Of a DNA stretch of 64,000 bases, positions 55,095 to 63,874 are shown in pieces. The stretch is taken from NCBI RefSeq assembly GCF_006494655.1, contig NZ_VHIM01000007.1, forward strand, positions 160,286 through 224,285. The letters are read 5' to 3'. Under the pieces are notes generated by a model. That model was not told where the DNA came from. It searched no databases and saw only the letters and a list, made by a program, of their open reading frames with translations. This stretch comes from Arthrobacter agilis (GTDB taxonomy: Bacteria > Actinomycetota > Actinomycetes > Actinomycetales > Micrococcaceae). The position numbers and the translations under genes are program-made. The first letter of the stretch is position 1, and each line of letters begins with the position of its first letter.

Positions 55095-55405
55095 GGAGGT
55101 CCCATCGACGGGACGCAGACCCGAAGTCCGCGCCGTGCTTGCCCGGCGCGGTGTGCGCAGGGCCGGATCGTCACCTGGGGCACCCCGCCACGGAGGGGGT
55201 TGCCGTCCGACGAGCCAGGGCTTCGCGTCGGAACTCTTGATCTGTGCTCCCGAGACTATGCGGTGCGCATCACCCGGTGGAGCAATGCGACGAAAGGTGA
55301 CGGGAGGTGACGTCCTGTGTCATGTCCCCGAGCCGCCCCGTCCGGTGCCACGCGACCCCCGTCCACGGGGGAACATCAGGGCCCCGTGCGGTGTTGTACC
55401 GGGTG
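55095..55405. other. Divergent intergenic region
   Basis: About 310 bases between the AmiS-like gene and the radical SAM gene. GGTGACGGGAGGTGACGTC near 55295 holds a direct repeat of GGTGACG, and CCCCCGTCCACGGGGG near 55356 a small hairpin. No confident promoter boxes or gene were found. Confidence 0.4.
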
Positions 55406-56515
55406 ATGACGACACCCCTGGATCAGGACCTGACCACGATCACGCCCACCCGTCTGTGGGTCCCCAGACACGTGGTGGTCACGCGCGCGGCGGCCGAGTT
55501 GCCGCACACCGCCGAGATCATCCGCCGCTGCGAGGCGGCCGGCGTCGAGGACATCCGGATCCTCAGGGGTAACGCACTGACGGGTCTGCGCGGCGCCACC
55601 GAGCGCGAGACCTACGCGTCCGCCAAGAACACGCTTGCCGTCGTCGTCGCGCCGCCCAGCGCCCTCAGACCGCAGCCCATCCCGCCGAGCGCCGACTGGC
55701 GCATCGACCTCGCGAAGGGATGCCCGGCCCACTGCCAGTACTGCTACCTCGCCGGGTCCCTGCAGGGGCCGCCCGTGACCCGGGTCTACGCCAATCTCGA
55801 CGACGTGCTGGAGGGCGTCCGCACGCATGCGGGTCGGGGCACGGTCACCAGCGGAACCATCGAGCGCGGCGGCGAGGGGACCACCTTCGAGATGTCCTGC
55901 TACACGGACCCGCTGGGGATCGAGAGCGTGACGGGTTCGCTCGCCGCGGCGATCTCGCGCGTGGGCTCGGGTGAGTTCGGCGAGGACGTCCAGTTGCGTT
56001 TCACCACCAAGTTCGACGACGTCGGCGAGTTGGTGACGCTGGACCACGGGCGCAGGACGCGCGTGAGGTTCTCCGTAAACGCCGCGGAGGTGGCGAGCCG
56101 CTTCGAGGGCGGCACGGCGCGCATGCCGGCCAGGCTCTCGGCGCTCCGTTCGGTGGCCGCGGCCGGATACCGCGTGGGGCTGACCATCGCACCGATCATG
56201 CCCGTCCCCGGCTGGCGGGACCAGTACGGGGCCCTGCTGGACGACGTCGCCCGGGCTGTCGCCGGCATCGATGATCTCGATCTGACGGCGGAGATCATCA
56301 CGCACCGCTTCACCCCCGCCAGCAAGGAGGTGCTGCTCGGTTGGTATCCGAACACGAAGCTCGAGATGGACGAGGAGCTGCGAAGCCGGAAGCGTTCGAA
56401 GTTCGGCGGGGTGAAGTATGTGTATCCGAAGGACACCATGGCGGAGATGCGCACCTGGTTCGTCGAGGAGCTGGGGCGGCGCGTTCCGGCGGCGCGCCTC
56501 CTGTACTGGACCTGA
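55406..56515 (+). CDS. Spore-photoproduct-lyase-like radical SAM protein
   Basis: A 369-residue radical SAM enzyme of the SPL family. The iron-sulfur motif is KGCPAHCQYCYLAGSLQG (CxxxCxxC), preceded by the long N-terminal region typical of SPL. MSCYTDPLGIESVTGSL, LRFTTKFDDVGELVTL, RVRFSVNAAEVASRFEGGT and VGLTIAPIMPVPGWRDQY follow in the known order. In endospore formers SPL reverses the thymine dimer 5-thyminyl-5,6-dihydrothymine; this lineage does not form endospores. ATG 55406 (or GTG 55403) is chosen for homology; no good ribosome site, so a leaderless transcript is possible. Confidence 0.85.
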   Translation: MTTPLDQDLTTITPTRLWVPRHVVVTRAAAELPHTAEIIRRCEAAGVEDIRILRGNALTGLRGATERETYASAKNTLAVVVAPPSALRPQPIPPSADWRIDLAKGCPAHCQYCYLAGSLQGPPVTRVYANLDDVLEGVRTHAGRGTVTSGTIERGGEGTTFEMSCYTDPLGIESVTGSLAAAISRVGSGEFGEDVQLRFTTKFDDVGELVTLDHGRRTRVRFSVNAAEVASRFEGGTARMPARLSALRSVAAAGYRVGLTIAPIMPVPGWRDQYGALLDDVARAVAGIDDLDLTAEIITHRFTPASKEVLLGWYPNTKLEMDEELRSRKRSKFGGVKYVYPKDTMAEMRTWFVEELGRRVPAARLLYWT

Positions 56516-56684
56516 CCGCCCGGCACCCGTTCGTCATCGACGGCGGGACGACGGCGCGCGGCGACGGAGGGCGGCTGCGGAGGGCAGCGGGCGGTTCGGT
56601 CTCCGGGCGTCGCAGGGGAGCAGGGCAGCACTGCCGGCGGCGTATCATGAAGTGTCACTTTTTTTCTACCTTTAGGGGCAAGTT

Positions 56685-57599
56685 GTGTCCACCGTTGAAG
56701 ACAATTCGGCAACCACAGCACAGACCGGCGGTAACCGGGTCAAGCGCGGAATGGCCGAAATGCTCAAGGGCGGCGTCATCATGGATGTCGTCACAGCCGA
56801 TCAGGCCCGCATCGCCGAGGACGCCGGTGCGGTAGCCGTCATGGCGCTCGAGCGGGTTCCCGCGGACATCCGTGCCCAGGGCGGCGTATCCCGGATGAGC
56901 GATCCCGACATGATCGACAGCATCATCGAGGCCGTGTCCATCCCCGTCATGGCCAAGGCGCGGATCGGCCACTTCGTGGAGGCGCAGGTCCTGCAGTCCC
57001 TCGGCGTCGACTACATCGACGAGTCGGAGGTCCTCACGCCGGCCGACTACACGAACCACATCGACAAGTGGAAGTTCACGGTTCCTTTCGTGTGCGGCGC
57101 GACCAACCTCGGCGAGGCCCTGCGTCGCATCAACGAGGGTGCGGCGATGATCCGTTCGAAGGGAGAGGCCGGGACCGGCGACGTCTCGAACGCCACGATG
57201 CACATGCGCACCATCCGCGCGGAGCTCAACCGCCTGTCGTCGATGGCGGAGGACGAGCTCTATGTCGCTGCGAAGGAACTTCAGGCGCCCTACGAGCTCG
57301 TCAAGGAGGTGGCCTCCGCGGGCCGCCTGCCGGTGGTCCTGTTCACCGCCGGCGGCATCGCGACGCCCGCCGACGCCGCCATGATGATGCAGCTCGGCGC
57401 TGACGGCGTCTTCGTCGGCTCCGGCATCTTCAAGTCCGGCAACCCGGCGGAGCGTGCCAACGCGATCGTCCAGGCGACCACGTTCCACGACGATCCGGAC
57501 ATGATCGCCAAGGTCTCGCGCGGACTGGGCGAAGCCATGGTCGGCATCAACGTGGACGAGATCCCGCAGCCGCACCGCCTCGCCGAGCGCGGCTGGTAA
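56685..57599 (+). CDS. pdxS: Pyridoxal 5'-phosphate synthase subunit PdxS
   Basis: A 304-residue TIM-barrel synthase that builds PLP from ribose 5-phosphate, glyceraldehyde 3-phosphate and ammonia. Asp34 (VIMDVVT) and Lys91 ([10 protein letters not shown]) correspond to the Bacillus catalytic Asp24 and Lys81. [14 protein letters not shown] holds the second lysine region, and [16 protein letters not shown] and [12 protein letters not shown] bind phosphate. GTG 56685 has AGGGGCA upstream. Normally the glutaminase gene pdxT follows immediately; here a terminator and a convergent gene follow instead. Confidence 0.96.
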   Translation: MSTVEDNSATTAQTGGNRVKRGMAEMLKGGVIMDVVTADQARIAEDAGAVAVMALERVPADIRAQGGVSRMSDPDMIDSIIEAVSIPVMAKARIGHFVEAQVLQSLGVDYIDESEVLTPADYTNHIDKWKFTVPFVCGATNLGEALRRINEGAAMIRSKGEAGTGDVSNATMHMRTIRAELNRLSSMAEDELYVAAKELQAPYELVKEVASAGRLPVVLFTAGGIATPADAAMMMQLGADGVFVGSGIFKSGNPAERANAIVQATTFHDDPDMIAKVSRGLGEAMVGINVDEIPQPHRLAERGW

Positions 57600-57637
57600 C
57601 AGCGCCGCCCTCGCGGTAGAGCACGGCGAGCAACGAC

Positions 57638-57671
57638 AGGAGGACCGCAGCCCCCGGGCTGCGGTCCTCCT
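57638..57671. terminator. Strong hairpin after pdxS
   Basis: A perfect 16-base inverted repeat (57638-57653 with 57656-57671) with a minimal loop. It lies 39 bases after the pdxS stop and before the convergent GNAT gene, so it can terminate both directions. Confidence 0.85.
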
Positions 57672-57747
57672 GCTGTTCCGGCCCGGTGATCCCGAGCAGG
57701 GCTTTCCCGATCTGGTGTGCCACCGGGCGACGGACGGGTCACCTGGC

Positions 57748-58500
57748 TCAGAGCGGCAGCGAGATCGTCTTCCCGCGGCCCAGCAGCGTGAAGCCGCGTC
57801 GGGCGAAGAACTCGGAGCCCTGGGGGGTTGCGTTGACCGCGAGGTCGAGTGCGCCGGCCGCCGCAGCCCGCCGGGCGGTCGTCGCCACGAGCGAGGTCGC
57901 GAGCCCCTGCCGTTGGTGGTCCGGGAGGACCTCGAGGTGATGGATACCGCCGAGGCCGCGCAGCCCCGCGACGCCGGAGGGGTAGAAGGAGTAGGCGGCT
58001 CCGGTGATGTTCCCGGTGCCGGCCGATCGCGAAACCGCGTGCCACGCCTGCCTGGGCTGCGACCGCACCACGCGCAGTTCCTGGGCCAGGGGTCCGGAAT
58101 AGTCGGGTACCTCGTCCGTCAGCCGCGCGGCGCCGTCGTGCCCGCTGCCGCCCACTCCGCGCGGCGCGCTGCCGTCGTGGCGGACGACCGCGGACACCGG
58201 CGCAGCCATCCACCACGGCTGCCAGCTCGGCTGGAAGCCCAGGTCGCGGAGTTCGACGGCGTCAACGGCGCCGTTGAGCCAGGCGCGCACCGAGGCGGCA
58301 CCGAGCCGGACCCCCTCGGCCAGCGCGGGCCGCACAGCGGAGGCGCTGACCGAGGACGGGAACATCAGCGCCAGTTCCCTGCGGGCCGGCAGCCACACCC
58401 AGGTGTTCCCGTGGGTCGAGAAGGTCTTCCCGCCCGTCGCGGACGCCAGCGCCGACGACCACGCCGTCTGCAGCCGCTGGCACTGCGCGATGGTCACCAC
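57748..58500 (-). CDS. GNAT-family N-acetyltransferase
   Basis: A protein of about 250 residues with a C-terminal GNAT domain. GGIHHLEVLPDHQRQGLATS is the acetyl-CoA pyrophosphate-binding motif A (Q-R-Q-G-L-A) and FFARRGFTLLGRGKTI motif B. The N-terminal half may be a degenerate second GNAT unit. GTG 58500 is chosen because it lies 26 bases past the M3 peptidase stop; the longer ATG start at 58569 would overlap that gene by 44 bases. Acceptor unknown. Confidence 0.8.
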   Translation of the reverse strand: MVTIAQCQRLQTAWSSALASATGGKTFSTHGNTWVWLPARRELALMFPSSVSASAVRPALAEGVRLGAASVRAWLNGAVDAVELRDLGFQPSWQPWWMAAPVSAVVRHDGSAPRGVGGSGHDGAARLTDEVPDYSGPLAQELRVVRSQPRQAWHAVSRSAGTGNITGAAYSFYPSGVAGLRGLGGIHHLEVLPDHQRQGLATSLVATTARRAAAAGALDLAVNATPQGSEFFARRGFTLLGRGKTISLPL

Positions 58501-58525
58501 GGGGAGCCGCCACCAGGCTCCGACG

Positions 58526-60535
58526 TCATGCCAGGCCCCGGCGGACCAGCAGCGGCTGGAGCTCGGCATCGCGCCCGCGGAACCGCCGGAACGCCTCCAG
58601 CGGGTCGATGCTGTTGCCGCGGGACAGGAGCTCGCGCCGGAAGTGATCGCCGTTGCCGCGCGTCAGTCCCCCCGAGGACCTGAACCACTCGACGGTGTCG
58701 GCGTCGAGCATCTCGCTCCAGATGTAGGCGTAGTAGGAGGCGGCATAGCCGCCCGCGAAGATGTGCTTGAAGTAGGAGGTGCGGTAGCGCGGCGGAACGG
58801 GTGCGAAGTCCAGACCGGCATCGGCGAGCGCAGCCGCCTCGAAGGCCAGCGGGTCCTCGATCACGGTGCCGGCGGGGATGGAGTGCCAGGCGAGGTCGAG
58901 CAGCGCGGCGCCGAGGTACGCCGTGGTCTCGAAGCCCTCGCCCCACGCACCCGCGGCGTGGATCCTGTCGATCACGTCCTGGGGGAGGGCCTCGCCGGTC
59001 TCGTGGTGTCGCGCGTAGTGCGCGACGATCTCGGGCCACAGGATCCACATCTCGTTGACCTGGGACGGATACTCCACGAAGTCGCGGGGCACGGAGGTGC
59101 CGGAGAACAGGGGATAGGTGACGTCCGAGAACAACCCGTGCAGGGCGTGGCCGAACTCGTGGAACGTGGTGACCACCTGGTCGTAGGAGAGCAGCGTCGG
59201 CTCACCCTCACCGGGCCTCGAGATGTTGAGGTTGTTGATGACGACCGCGCGGGTGCCCTCGAGCGCGGACTGGTCCACGAAGGAGTTCATCCAGGCACCG
59301 CCGCTCTTGGTGTCGCGCGTGTAGTAGTCGCCGAGGAACAGGCCGAGACCCGAGCCGTCCTCGTTGAAGACCTCCCACACGCGCACGTCCGGGTGGTAGC
59401 CGATGAGGTCGGGGCGTTCCGTGAAGGTGAGCCCGTACAACCGGTTCGCGGCGAAGAAGACTCCCTCGTTGATGACGCGTTCCAGGTCGAAGTACGGACG
59501 CAGTGCGTCCAGGTCGACGTCGAACTTCGCCTTGCGGACCCGGGACGCGTAGAAGGCCCAGTCCCAGGGCTCGATGGCGTGACCGGCCGCCGTCTCGAGC
59601 TCCTCCGCCTCGCTCCTGGCGTTCCGCACGGCCGGGGCGGCGAGCTCGCGCATCCGGTCCGTGATCGCCTCCAGCGACGGCGCCGTCTGGTTGTCGGTCG
59701 CTGCGGCCGCATGGGTGTCGAAGCCCAGGAGGGCGGCACGCTCGGCCCGGAGGGACGCCATGCGGGTGGCGATGGCGAGGGTGTCGGCGTCGTTCCCGCG
59801 GGCGCCGCGGTTCACCGACGCCTCGTGCAGCCGCCGTCGGACGCCGCGGTCGGTCAGCAGTTCGAGCGCGGGCTGCGCGGTCGGCAGGATCAGCGTCAGC
59901 AGATATTTTCCCTCGTGGCCGGCGTCGGCCGCGGCACCCGCGGCGGCGGAGATGGCATCGGCGGACAGTCCGTCGAGCTCCTCGGCCGAGTCGAGGAGCA
60001 GCGCGGAATCATTGGTGTCCTTCAGCAGTTTCTGCGAGAACTCGGTCCTGAGTGCGGAGAGTTCGGAATTCAGGCGCCGGAGTGTGGCCTGGGAGTCGTC
60101 GTCGAGCTCCGCACCCGCCCTGACGAAGCTCTTCAGGTATTCCTCCACGAGCCGGACCGACTCGTCGTCGAGCCCGTCCAGTGGTACCTCCCGCAGCCGC
60201 GCGAACAGCGCGCGGTTCAGCGTGATGTTGTCCTCGTGCTCGGCGAGGCGGGGCGCAATCTGCTGCTCCAGGTCCTGGATGAAGGGCGTCGCGTGGCTGA
60301 CGGAGTTGCTGAAGAACACGGTCGCGACACGGTGCAGGGTGGCGCCGGCGCGCTCCAGCGCCACCACCGTGTTCTCGAACGTCGGCACCTCCCCGGAGTC
60401 CGTGATGGCATCGATCTCGGCGAGATGCTCGGCGAACCCTGCGTCGAAGGCCGGGAGGTAGTGCTCGTCCCGGATGGAGGCGAAGGGTGGCAGCTGATAG
60501 TCGAGCGTGCTCGGCTCGAAGAAAGGGTTGCTCAT
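58526..60535 (-). CDS. M3-family metallopeptidase (oligopeptidase A/Dcp type)
   Basis: A 669-residue zinc oligopeptidase. The HEXXH site is His459-Glu-Phe-Gly-His463 (FHEFGHALHG), with the third ligand Glu about 25 residues later in FVEYPSQVNEMW. N-terminal FFEPSTLDYQLPPFASI and YYAYIWSEMLDADTVEWF near the end are M3A signatures. Length matches oligopeptidase A and Dcp; no signal peptide, so it degrades peptides in the cytosol. Start ATG 60535 gives the family N-terminus; the longer open frame upstream is a shadow. Confidence 0.93.
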   Translation of the reverse strand: MSNPFFEPSTLDYQLPPFASIRDEHYLPAFDAGFAEHLAEIDAITDSGEVPTFENTVVALERAGATLHRVATVFFSNSVSHATPFIQDLEQQIAPRLAEHEDNITLNRALFARLREVPLDGLDDESVRLVEEYLKSFVRAGAELDDDSQATLRRLNSELSALRTEFSQKLLKDTNDSALLLDSAEELDGLSADAISAAAGAAADAGHEGKYLLTLILPTAQPALELLTDRGVRRRLHEASVNRGARGNDADTLAIATRMASLRAERAALLGFDTHAAAATDNQTAPSLEAITDRMRELAAPAVRNARSEAEELETAAGHAIEPWDWAFYASRVRKAKFDVDLDALRPYFDLERVINEGVFFAANRLYGLTFTERPDLIGYHPDVRVWEVFNEDGSGLGLFLGDYYTRDTKSGGAWMNSFVDQSALEGTRAVVINNLNISRPGEGEPTLLSYDQVVTTFHEFGHALHGLFSDVTYPLFSGTSVPRDFVEYPSQVNEMWILWPEIVAHYARHHETGEALPQDVIDRIHAAGAWGEGFETTAYLGAALLDLAWHSIPAGTVIEDPLAFEAAALADAGLDFAPVPPRYRTSYFKHIFAGGYAASYYAYIWSEMLDADTVEWFRSSGGLTRGNGDHFRRELLSRGNSIDPLEAFRRFRGRDAELQPLLVRRGLA

Positions 60536-60691
60536 GAGAACTAACTTTTGCACGTCGGTGCCCGTGTGCGCACTACCCCGGACGCTCACCCGGGGGCAGC
60601 CGCGGACCTCGTCCGCGTAGGATCGACCCGTGGAACGACGCACCGGCATCAGGACCGCCCCTCGGTGGATTGCTCTTCCTGACGGGCTGAT

Positions 60692-61168
60692 GTGAGTACG
60701 TCGCCGGAATCGAGCGTATGGCCGATCACGGATGCCGGTTTCCGCCGCTCGGAGGTGACGGCCGTGATCGGTCGCGGCGACGAGTGCTGGCAGCGGGCCG
60801 CCACGGCTGTCCTTTGCTGGGCGGTGAAGACCAGGAGCGGTTTCCGGGTGAAGGACGCGCGCCCGGTCGAGCAGGGCGCGCAGCTCGCCGTGACGGTGCG
60901 ATTCCTCGGGTTCACGGTCGTCGAACCCGTCGAGGTGGTCACCGTCGTCCGAAGCGACGAGCGCGCCGGCTTCTCCTATCGCACGCTCCCCGGGCATCCC
61001 GTGGCGGGCGAAGAAGCCTTCATCGTCCACCGGAGGGGCGACGAGGTCCGCCTCACCATCCGGTCGCTCACCCGTCCGGCTGCCCGTCAGCCGTGGCGCG
61101 CGCTCTTTCCCCTCCTCCTCGTCGCCCAGCGCCTGGTGCGGCGCCGCTACGTCCGGGCGCTGCGCTGA
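60692..61168 (+). CDS. DUF1990 family protein
   Basis: A 158-residue DUF1990 protein. VIGRGDECWQRAATAVLCWA and the GFTVVEPVEVVTVVRSDERA segment, followed by GHPVAGEEAFIVHRRGDEVR, match this small actinobacterial and plant family of unknown, possibly START-like hydrophobic-ligand-binding fold. GTG 60692 is divergent from the M3 peptidase; the ribosome site is modest. Function unknown. Confidence 0.82.
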   Translation: MSTSPESSVWPITDAGFRRSEVTAVIGRGDECWQRAATAVLCWAVKTRSGFRVKDARPVEQGAQLAVTVRFLGFTVVEPVEVVTVVRSDERAGFSYRTLPGHPVAGEEAFIVHRRGDEVRLTIRSLTRPAARQPWRALFPLLLVAQRLVRRRYVRALR

Positions 61169-61246
61169 GGTGGCTGCGGCGCGGCAGCCCACGGCTGTCG
61201 TTCCCGGCAGCGGTGCGCGTCCGGCCGGGTGACGCCGTGCACGCCT

Positions 61247-61268
61247 GAGTACATGGGTACATGTACTC
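61247..61268 (+). promoter_or_regulatory. Perfect palindrome, candidate CmtR operator
   Basis: GAGTACATG (61247-61255) and CATGTACTC (61260-61268) form a perfect nine-base inverted repeat around GGTA. It ends seven bases before the cmtR-like ATG at 61276. ArsR/SmtB repressors bind such near-promoter palindromes and autoregulate metal-efflux operons. Confidence 0.65.
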
Positions 61269-61275
61269 TCGAGGG

Positions 61276-61630
61276 ATGGATACGCTCACCCACCACACCG
61301 TGCTGGCCAGGTTCGGTTATGCCCTGTCCGACCCGGTCCGACCCGGTCCGGGCCCGGGTCCTGCTCGCGCTGAGGGAAGCACCGTCCTATCCGGGCGATC
61401 TCGCGAGCCTGGCGGGCGTGAGCAAGCAGCGGCTCTCAAATCATCTGGCCTGCCTGCGGGGATGCGGGCTGGTCGTCGCCGTTCCGGAGGGCCGGCGGGT
61501 CCGCTACGAACTGGCTGACCGGAAGCTCGGTGATGCGCTGGCGGCACTGCTCGAGGTCGTGATCGTCAGCGAGCCGGGGTGCTGCTGCACCACGAAGGAG
61601 AACCACGTCGACGGAGAGGCCTGCTGCTGA
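61276..61630 (+). pseudogene. Frameshifted CmtR-like metal-sensing repressor
   Basis: The coding sequence is an ArsR-family repressor like mycobacterial CmtR (Cd/Pb sensor), but in two frames. From ATG 61276 it reads MDTLTHHTVLARFGYALSDP. The homology then continues in the +1 frame as DPVRARVLLALREAPSYPGD and HLACLRGCGLVVAVPEGRRV to a stop at 61630. The shift is exactly explained by a 10-bp tandem duplication at 61331-61350. The sensing cysteines of CmtR (the two in CLRGC) are preserved and the tail is Cys-rich (GCCCTT, GEACC). Without an alternative start the repressor is not made full length. Its end overlaps the transporter ATG. Confidence 0.8.
61331..61350 (+). repeat. 10-bp tandem duplication causing the frameshift
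   Basis: ACCCGGTCCG occurs twice in a row (61331-61340, 61341-61350), preceded by TCCG so that 24 bases follow the 10-base period. Removing one copy restores an uninterrupted frame through SDPVRARVLL. Confidence 0.9.
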
Positions 61631-62379
61631 TGTCCACCCACACGTCAACCACGTCGGACCGATCGGGGCGACCTGCGCCGACCACGGCACGCCGCGCGGT
61701 CCTGTCCCGGCGCATCCGTCTCTTCGTCGCAGCGACGATCACATACAACGTCGTCGAAGCCGTCGTCGCGATCAGTGCCGGCACGGTGGCGTCCTCGAGC
61801 GCCCTGATCGGCTTCGGTCTGGACTCGATCGTGGAGGTGCTGTCCGCGGCCGCGGTGGCGTGGCAGTTCGCCGGCCGGGACCCGGAAGCCCGTGAGAAGA
61901 CCGCGCTGCGCCTGATCGCGTTCTCCTTCTTCGGCCTCGCCGCGTTCGTGGGTTTCGATGCGATCCGTAGCCTGCTCGGCGGGGCGGAGGCCGAGCACTC
62001 CCTGGTCGGGATCATCCTGGCCGCGGTCAGTCTCGCTGTGATGCCGTTCCTGTCCTGGGCGCAGCGCCGCGCCGGGCGCGAGCTCGGGTCACGCTCTGCT
62101 GTCGCGGACTCCAAGCAGACCCTGCTCTGTACCTACCTGTCCGGTGTCCTCCTGGTCGGCCTCCTCCTCAACAGCACGCTCGGCTGGTCCTGGGCCGACC
62201 CGATCGCCGCGCTGATCATCGCCGCCGTCGCCATCAAGGAAGGCCGCGAGGCGTGGAAGGGCGACTCCTGCTGCGCCCCGACCTTCGGGAATCTGGACGC
62301 GGACGCCGCGGCGGATGTCGAGGGGAAGTCCGCATCGACGACGGGTGGAGCGTCCTGCGCGTGCTGCGCCCACGACTAG
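61630..62379 (+). CDS. Cation diffusion facilitator-like metal transporter
   Basis: A 249-residue membrane protein with about six helices, from the compact cation-transporter branch of the CDF superfamily. ATITYNVVEAVVAISAG and GFGLDSIVEVLSAAAVAWQF contain the acidic metal-binding positions of helices 1-2. DPIAALIIAAVAIKEGREAW ends the transmembrane part. The tail holds CC and CACC clusters (DSCCAPTF, GGASCACCAHD) that could bind soft metals. ATG overlaps the repressor stop and GGAGAGG lies upstream, so the two genes are coupled. Probable Cd/Zn/Pb-type efflux; the metal is inferred. Confidence 0.82.
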   Translation: MSTHTSTTSDRSGRPAPTTARRAVLSRRIRLFVAATITYNVVEAVVAISAGTVASSSALIGFGLDSIVEVLSAAAVAWQFAGRDPEAREKTALRLIAFSFFGLAAFVGFDAIRSLLGGAEAEHSLVGIILAAVSLAVMPFLSWAQRRAGRELGSRSAVADSKQTLLCTYLSGVLLVGLLLNSTLGWSWADPIAALIIAAVAIKEGREAWKGDSCCAPTFGNLDADAAADVEGKSASTTGGASCACCAHD

Positions 62380-62469
62380 CGGGACCGAGCAGGACTTCGA
62401 TCCACCGGGTCCCGGCCAGCAGCCGGATCCGAGCATGACAACGCATTCAGCCGACGAGGAGACCTCCCT

Positions 62470-63174
62470 GTGCCGACCCCCGCACCCACGACCAGTACGA
62501 AGCCCCGCACGAAGGCGGGCCTGAGCCTGCCGAACCGCATCGCGATCGGCCTCCTCGTCGCCGCTGCCCTCGTCGTCGGCCTTGTGGTCCTCGTCAGCGC
62601 ACTCGGCGACGACGAGGGGCAGGCTGCCGGCACGACCTCCACCGCCGAGGTCGTGCGCGATGACAGCCACCGCCTGTACCAGGCACCGGACGAGAAGGCA
62701 GTCCTGGTCGAGTTCCTCGACTTCGAGTGCGAATCCTGCCTCGCGGCGTACCCGGTCGTGGAGGACCTCTCGGAGGACTACGGGGAGCATCTGACGATCG
62801 TCTCCCGGTACTTCCCGCTGCCGGGGCACCCGAACTCCGAGACCGCTGCTGCCGCCGTCGAGGCTGCCGCGCAGCAGGGCAGGTTCAAGGACATGCACGC
62901 CCGCATGTACGACACTCAGACCGAGTGGAGCCACACCAACGAGGACCGCTCCCCGGTCTTCCGGGGCTACGCCGAAGACCTCGGTCTCGACCTGGCGGAG
63001 TACGACGCGGCGATCGCCGATCCGGCGACGATGGAGCGCGTGAACGCGGACAAGGCGGACGGCATGGCCCTGGAGGTGCAGGGAACCCCGACGTTCTTCC
63101 TCGAGGGCCGGATGATCCAGCCCGCGACGATCGAGGAGTTCCGCAGCCTCATCGAAACCGCCATCGCGGACTGA
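62470..63174 (+). CDS. DsbA-like membrane-anchored thioredoxin-fold protein
   Basis: A 234-residue extracytoplasmic thiol oxidoreductase. A membrane helix at about residues 22-44 anchors the N-terminus. The active site is Cys87-Glu-Ser-Cys90 (FLDFECESCLAAYP) and the cis-Pro loop is QGTPTFFLEGRM. The helical insertion (residues 115-190) is of DsbA type. It forms disulfides in exported proteins. GTG 62470 has GAGGAG about eight bases upstream. Six bases separate it from the VKOR gene, its likely re-oxidant. Confidence 0.9.
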   Translation: MPTPAPTTSTKPRTKAGLSLPNRIAIGLLVAAALVVGLVVLVSALGDDEGQAAGTTSTAEVVRDDSHRLYQAPDEKAVLVEFLDFECESCLAAYPVVEDLSEDYGEHLTIVSRYFPLPGHPNSETAAAAVEAAAQQGRFKDMHARMYDTQTEWSHTNEDRSPVFRGYAEDLGLDLAEYDAAIADPATMERVNADKADGMALEVQGTPTFFLEGRMIQPATIEEFRSLIETAIAD

Positions 63175-63179
63175 ATGCC

Positions 63180-63821
63180 ATGGCACACACCTCCGACGGC
63201 GTCGGATCCCACCCGGAAGCCGGCCACGACACGGACGCCGCCGCACCCGCGATCACGCGCAGGGTCCCCTTCGGGATCATGCTCGTGGTCACCGGTATCA
63301 CCGGCTGGATCGCAGCGGGCATCCTGATCCTCGAAAAACTCCAGCTACTGAAGGACCCGGCTCACGTCACCAGCTGTGACATCAACCCGTGGGTGTCCTG
63401 CGGCCGGGTCATGGAGACCTGGCAGTCCGAGGTCTTCGGCTTCCCCAACCCCTTCATCGGACTCGTCGGTTTCACCATCATCATCACCACGGGGATGGCC
63501 CTGCTCGCCGGAGCCCGCTTCGATCGTTGGTACTGGGTGGGCCTGCAGGCAGGTGTCGCACTCGGTGCGGTGTTCGCGATCTGGCTCTGGAGCCAGGCCC
63601 TGTTCGACATCTACATCCTCTGCCTCTACTGCATGATCGTCTGGGCGGCGATGATCCCCCTGGTCATCCTCACGACCGTCCGCAACCTGGTCCACGGGGT
63701 CATCCCCGCACCCCGGGCCCTCACCCGCGTCCTCGGGGAATGGGTCGGGCCGATCATCGTCGTGGCCTACCTCGCCGTCGCCGCCTCCGTGTTCTTCCGC
63801 TTCCTGCACGTCTTCATCTGA
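63180..63821 (+). CDS. Vitamin K epoxide reductase (VKOR) family protein
   Basis: A 213-residue membrane protein with about five helices. The quinone-site pair is Cys148-Leu-Tyr-Cys151 (ILCLYCMIVW) and the loop pair Cys66/Cys74 (TSCDINPWVSCG), the four cysteines needed to pass electrons from DsbA to quinone. Ser/Asn-rich PNPFIGLVGF is the conserved loop-helix junction. Bacterial VKOR takes the place of DsbB. It pairs with the preceding DsbA-like gene. Confidence 0.93.
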   Translation: MAHTSDGVGSHPEAGHDTDAAAPAITRRVPFGIMLVVTGITGWIAAGILILEKLQLLKDPAHVTSCDINPWVSCGRVMETWQSEVFGFPNPFIGLVGFTIIITTGMALLAGARFDRWYWVGLQAGVALGAVFAIWLWSQALFDIYILCLYCMIVWAAMIPLVILTTVRNLVHGVIPAPRALTRVLGEWVGPIIVVAYLAVAASVFFRFLHVFI

Positions 63822-63874
63822 CGCGGCGCGTCGATGCCCCGCGGGCGCGTCATCGAGCGCCGGCGGCAGGACAT

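Noticed and set aside
58274..60544. 756-codon plus-strand open frame
   Set aside because: Antisense to the M3 peptidase, which has intact HEXXH and family signatures.
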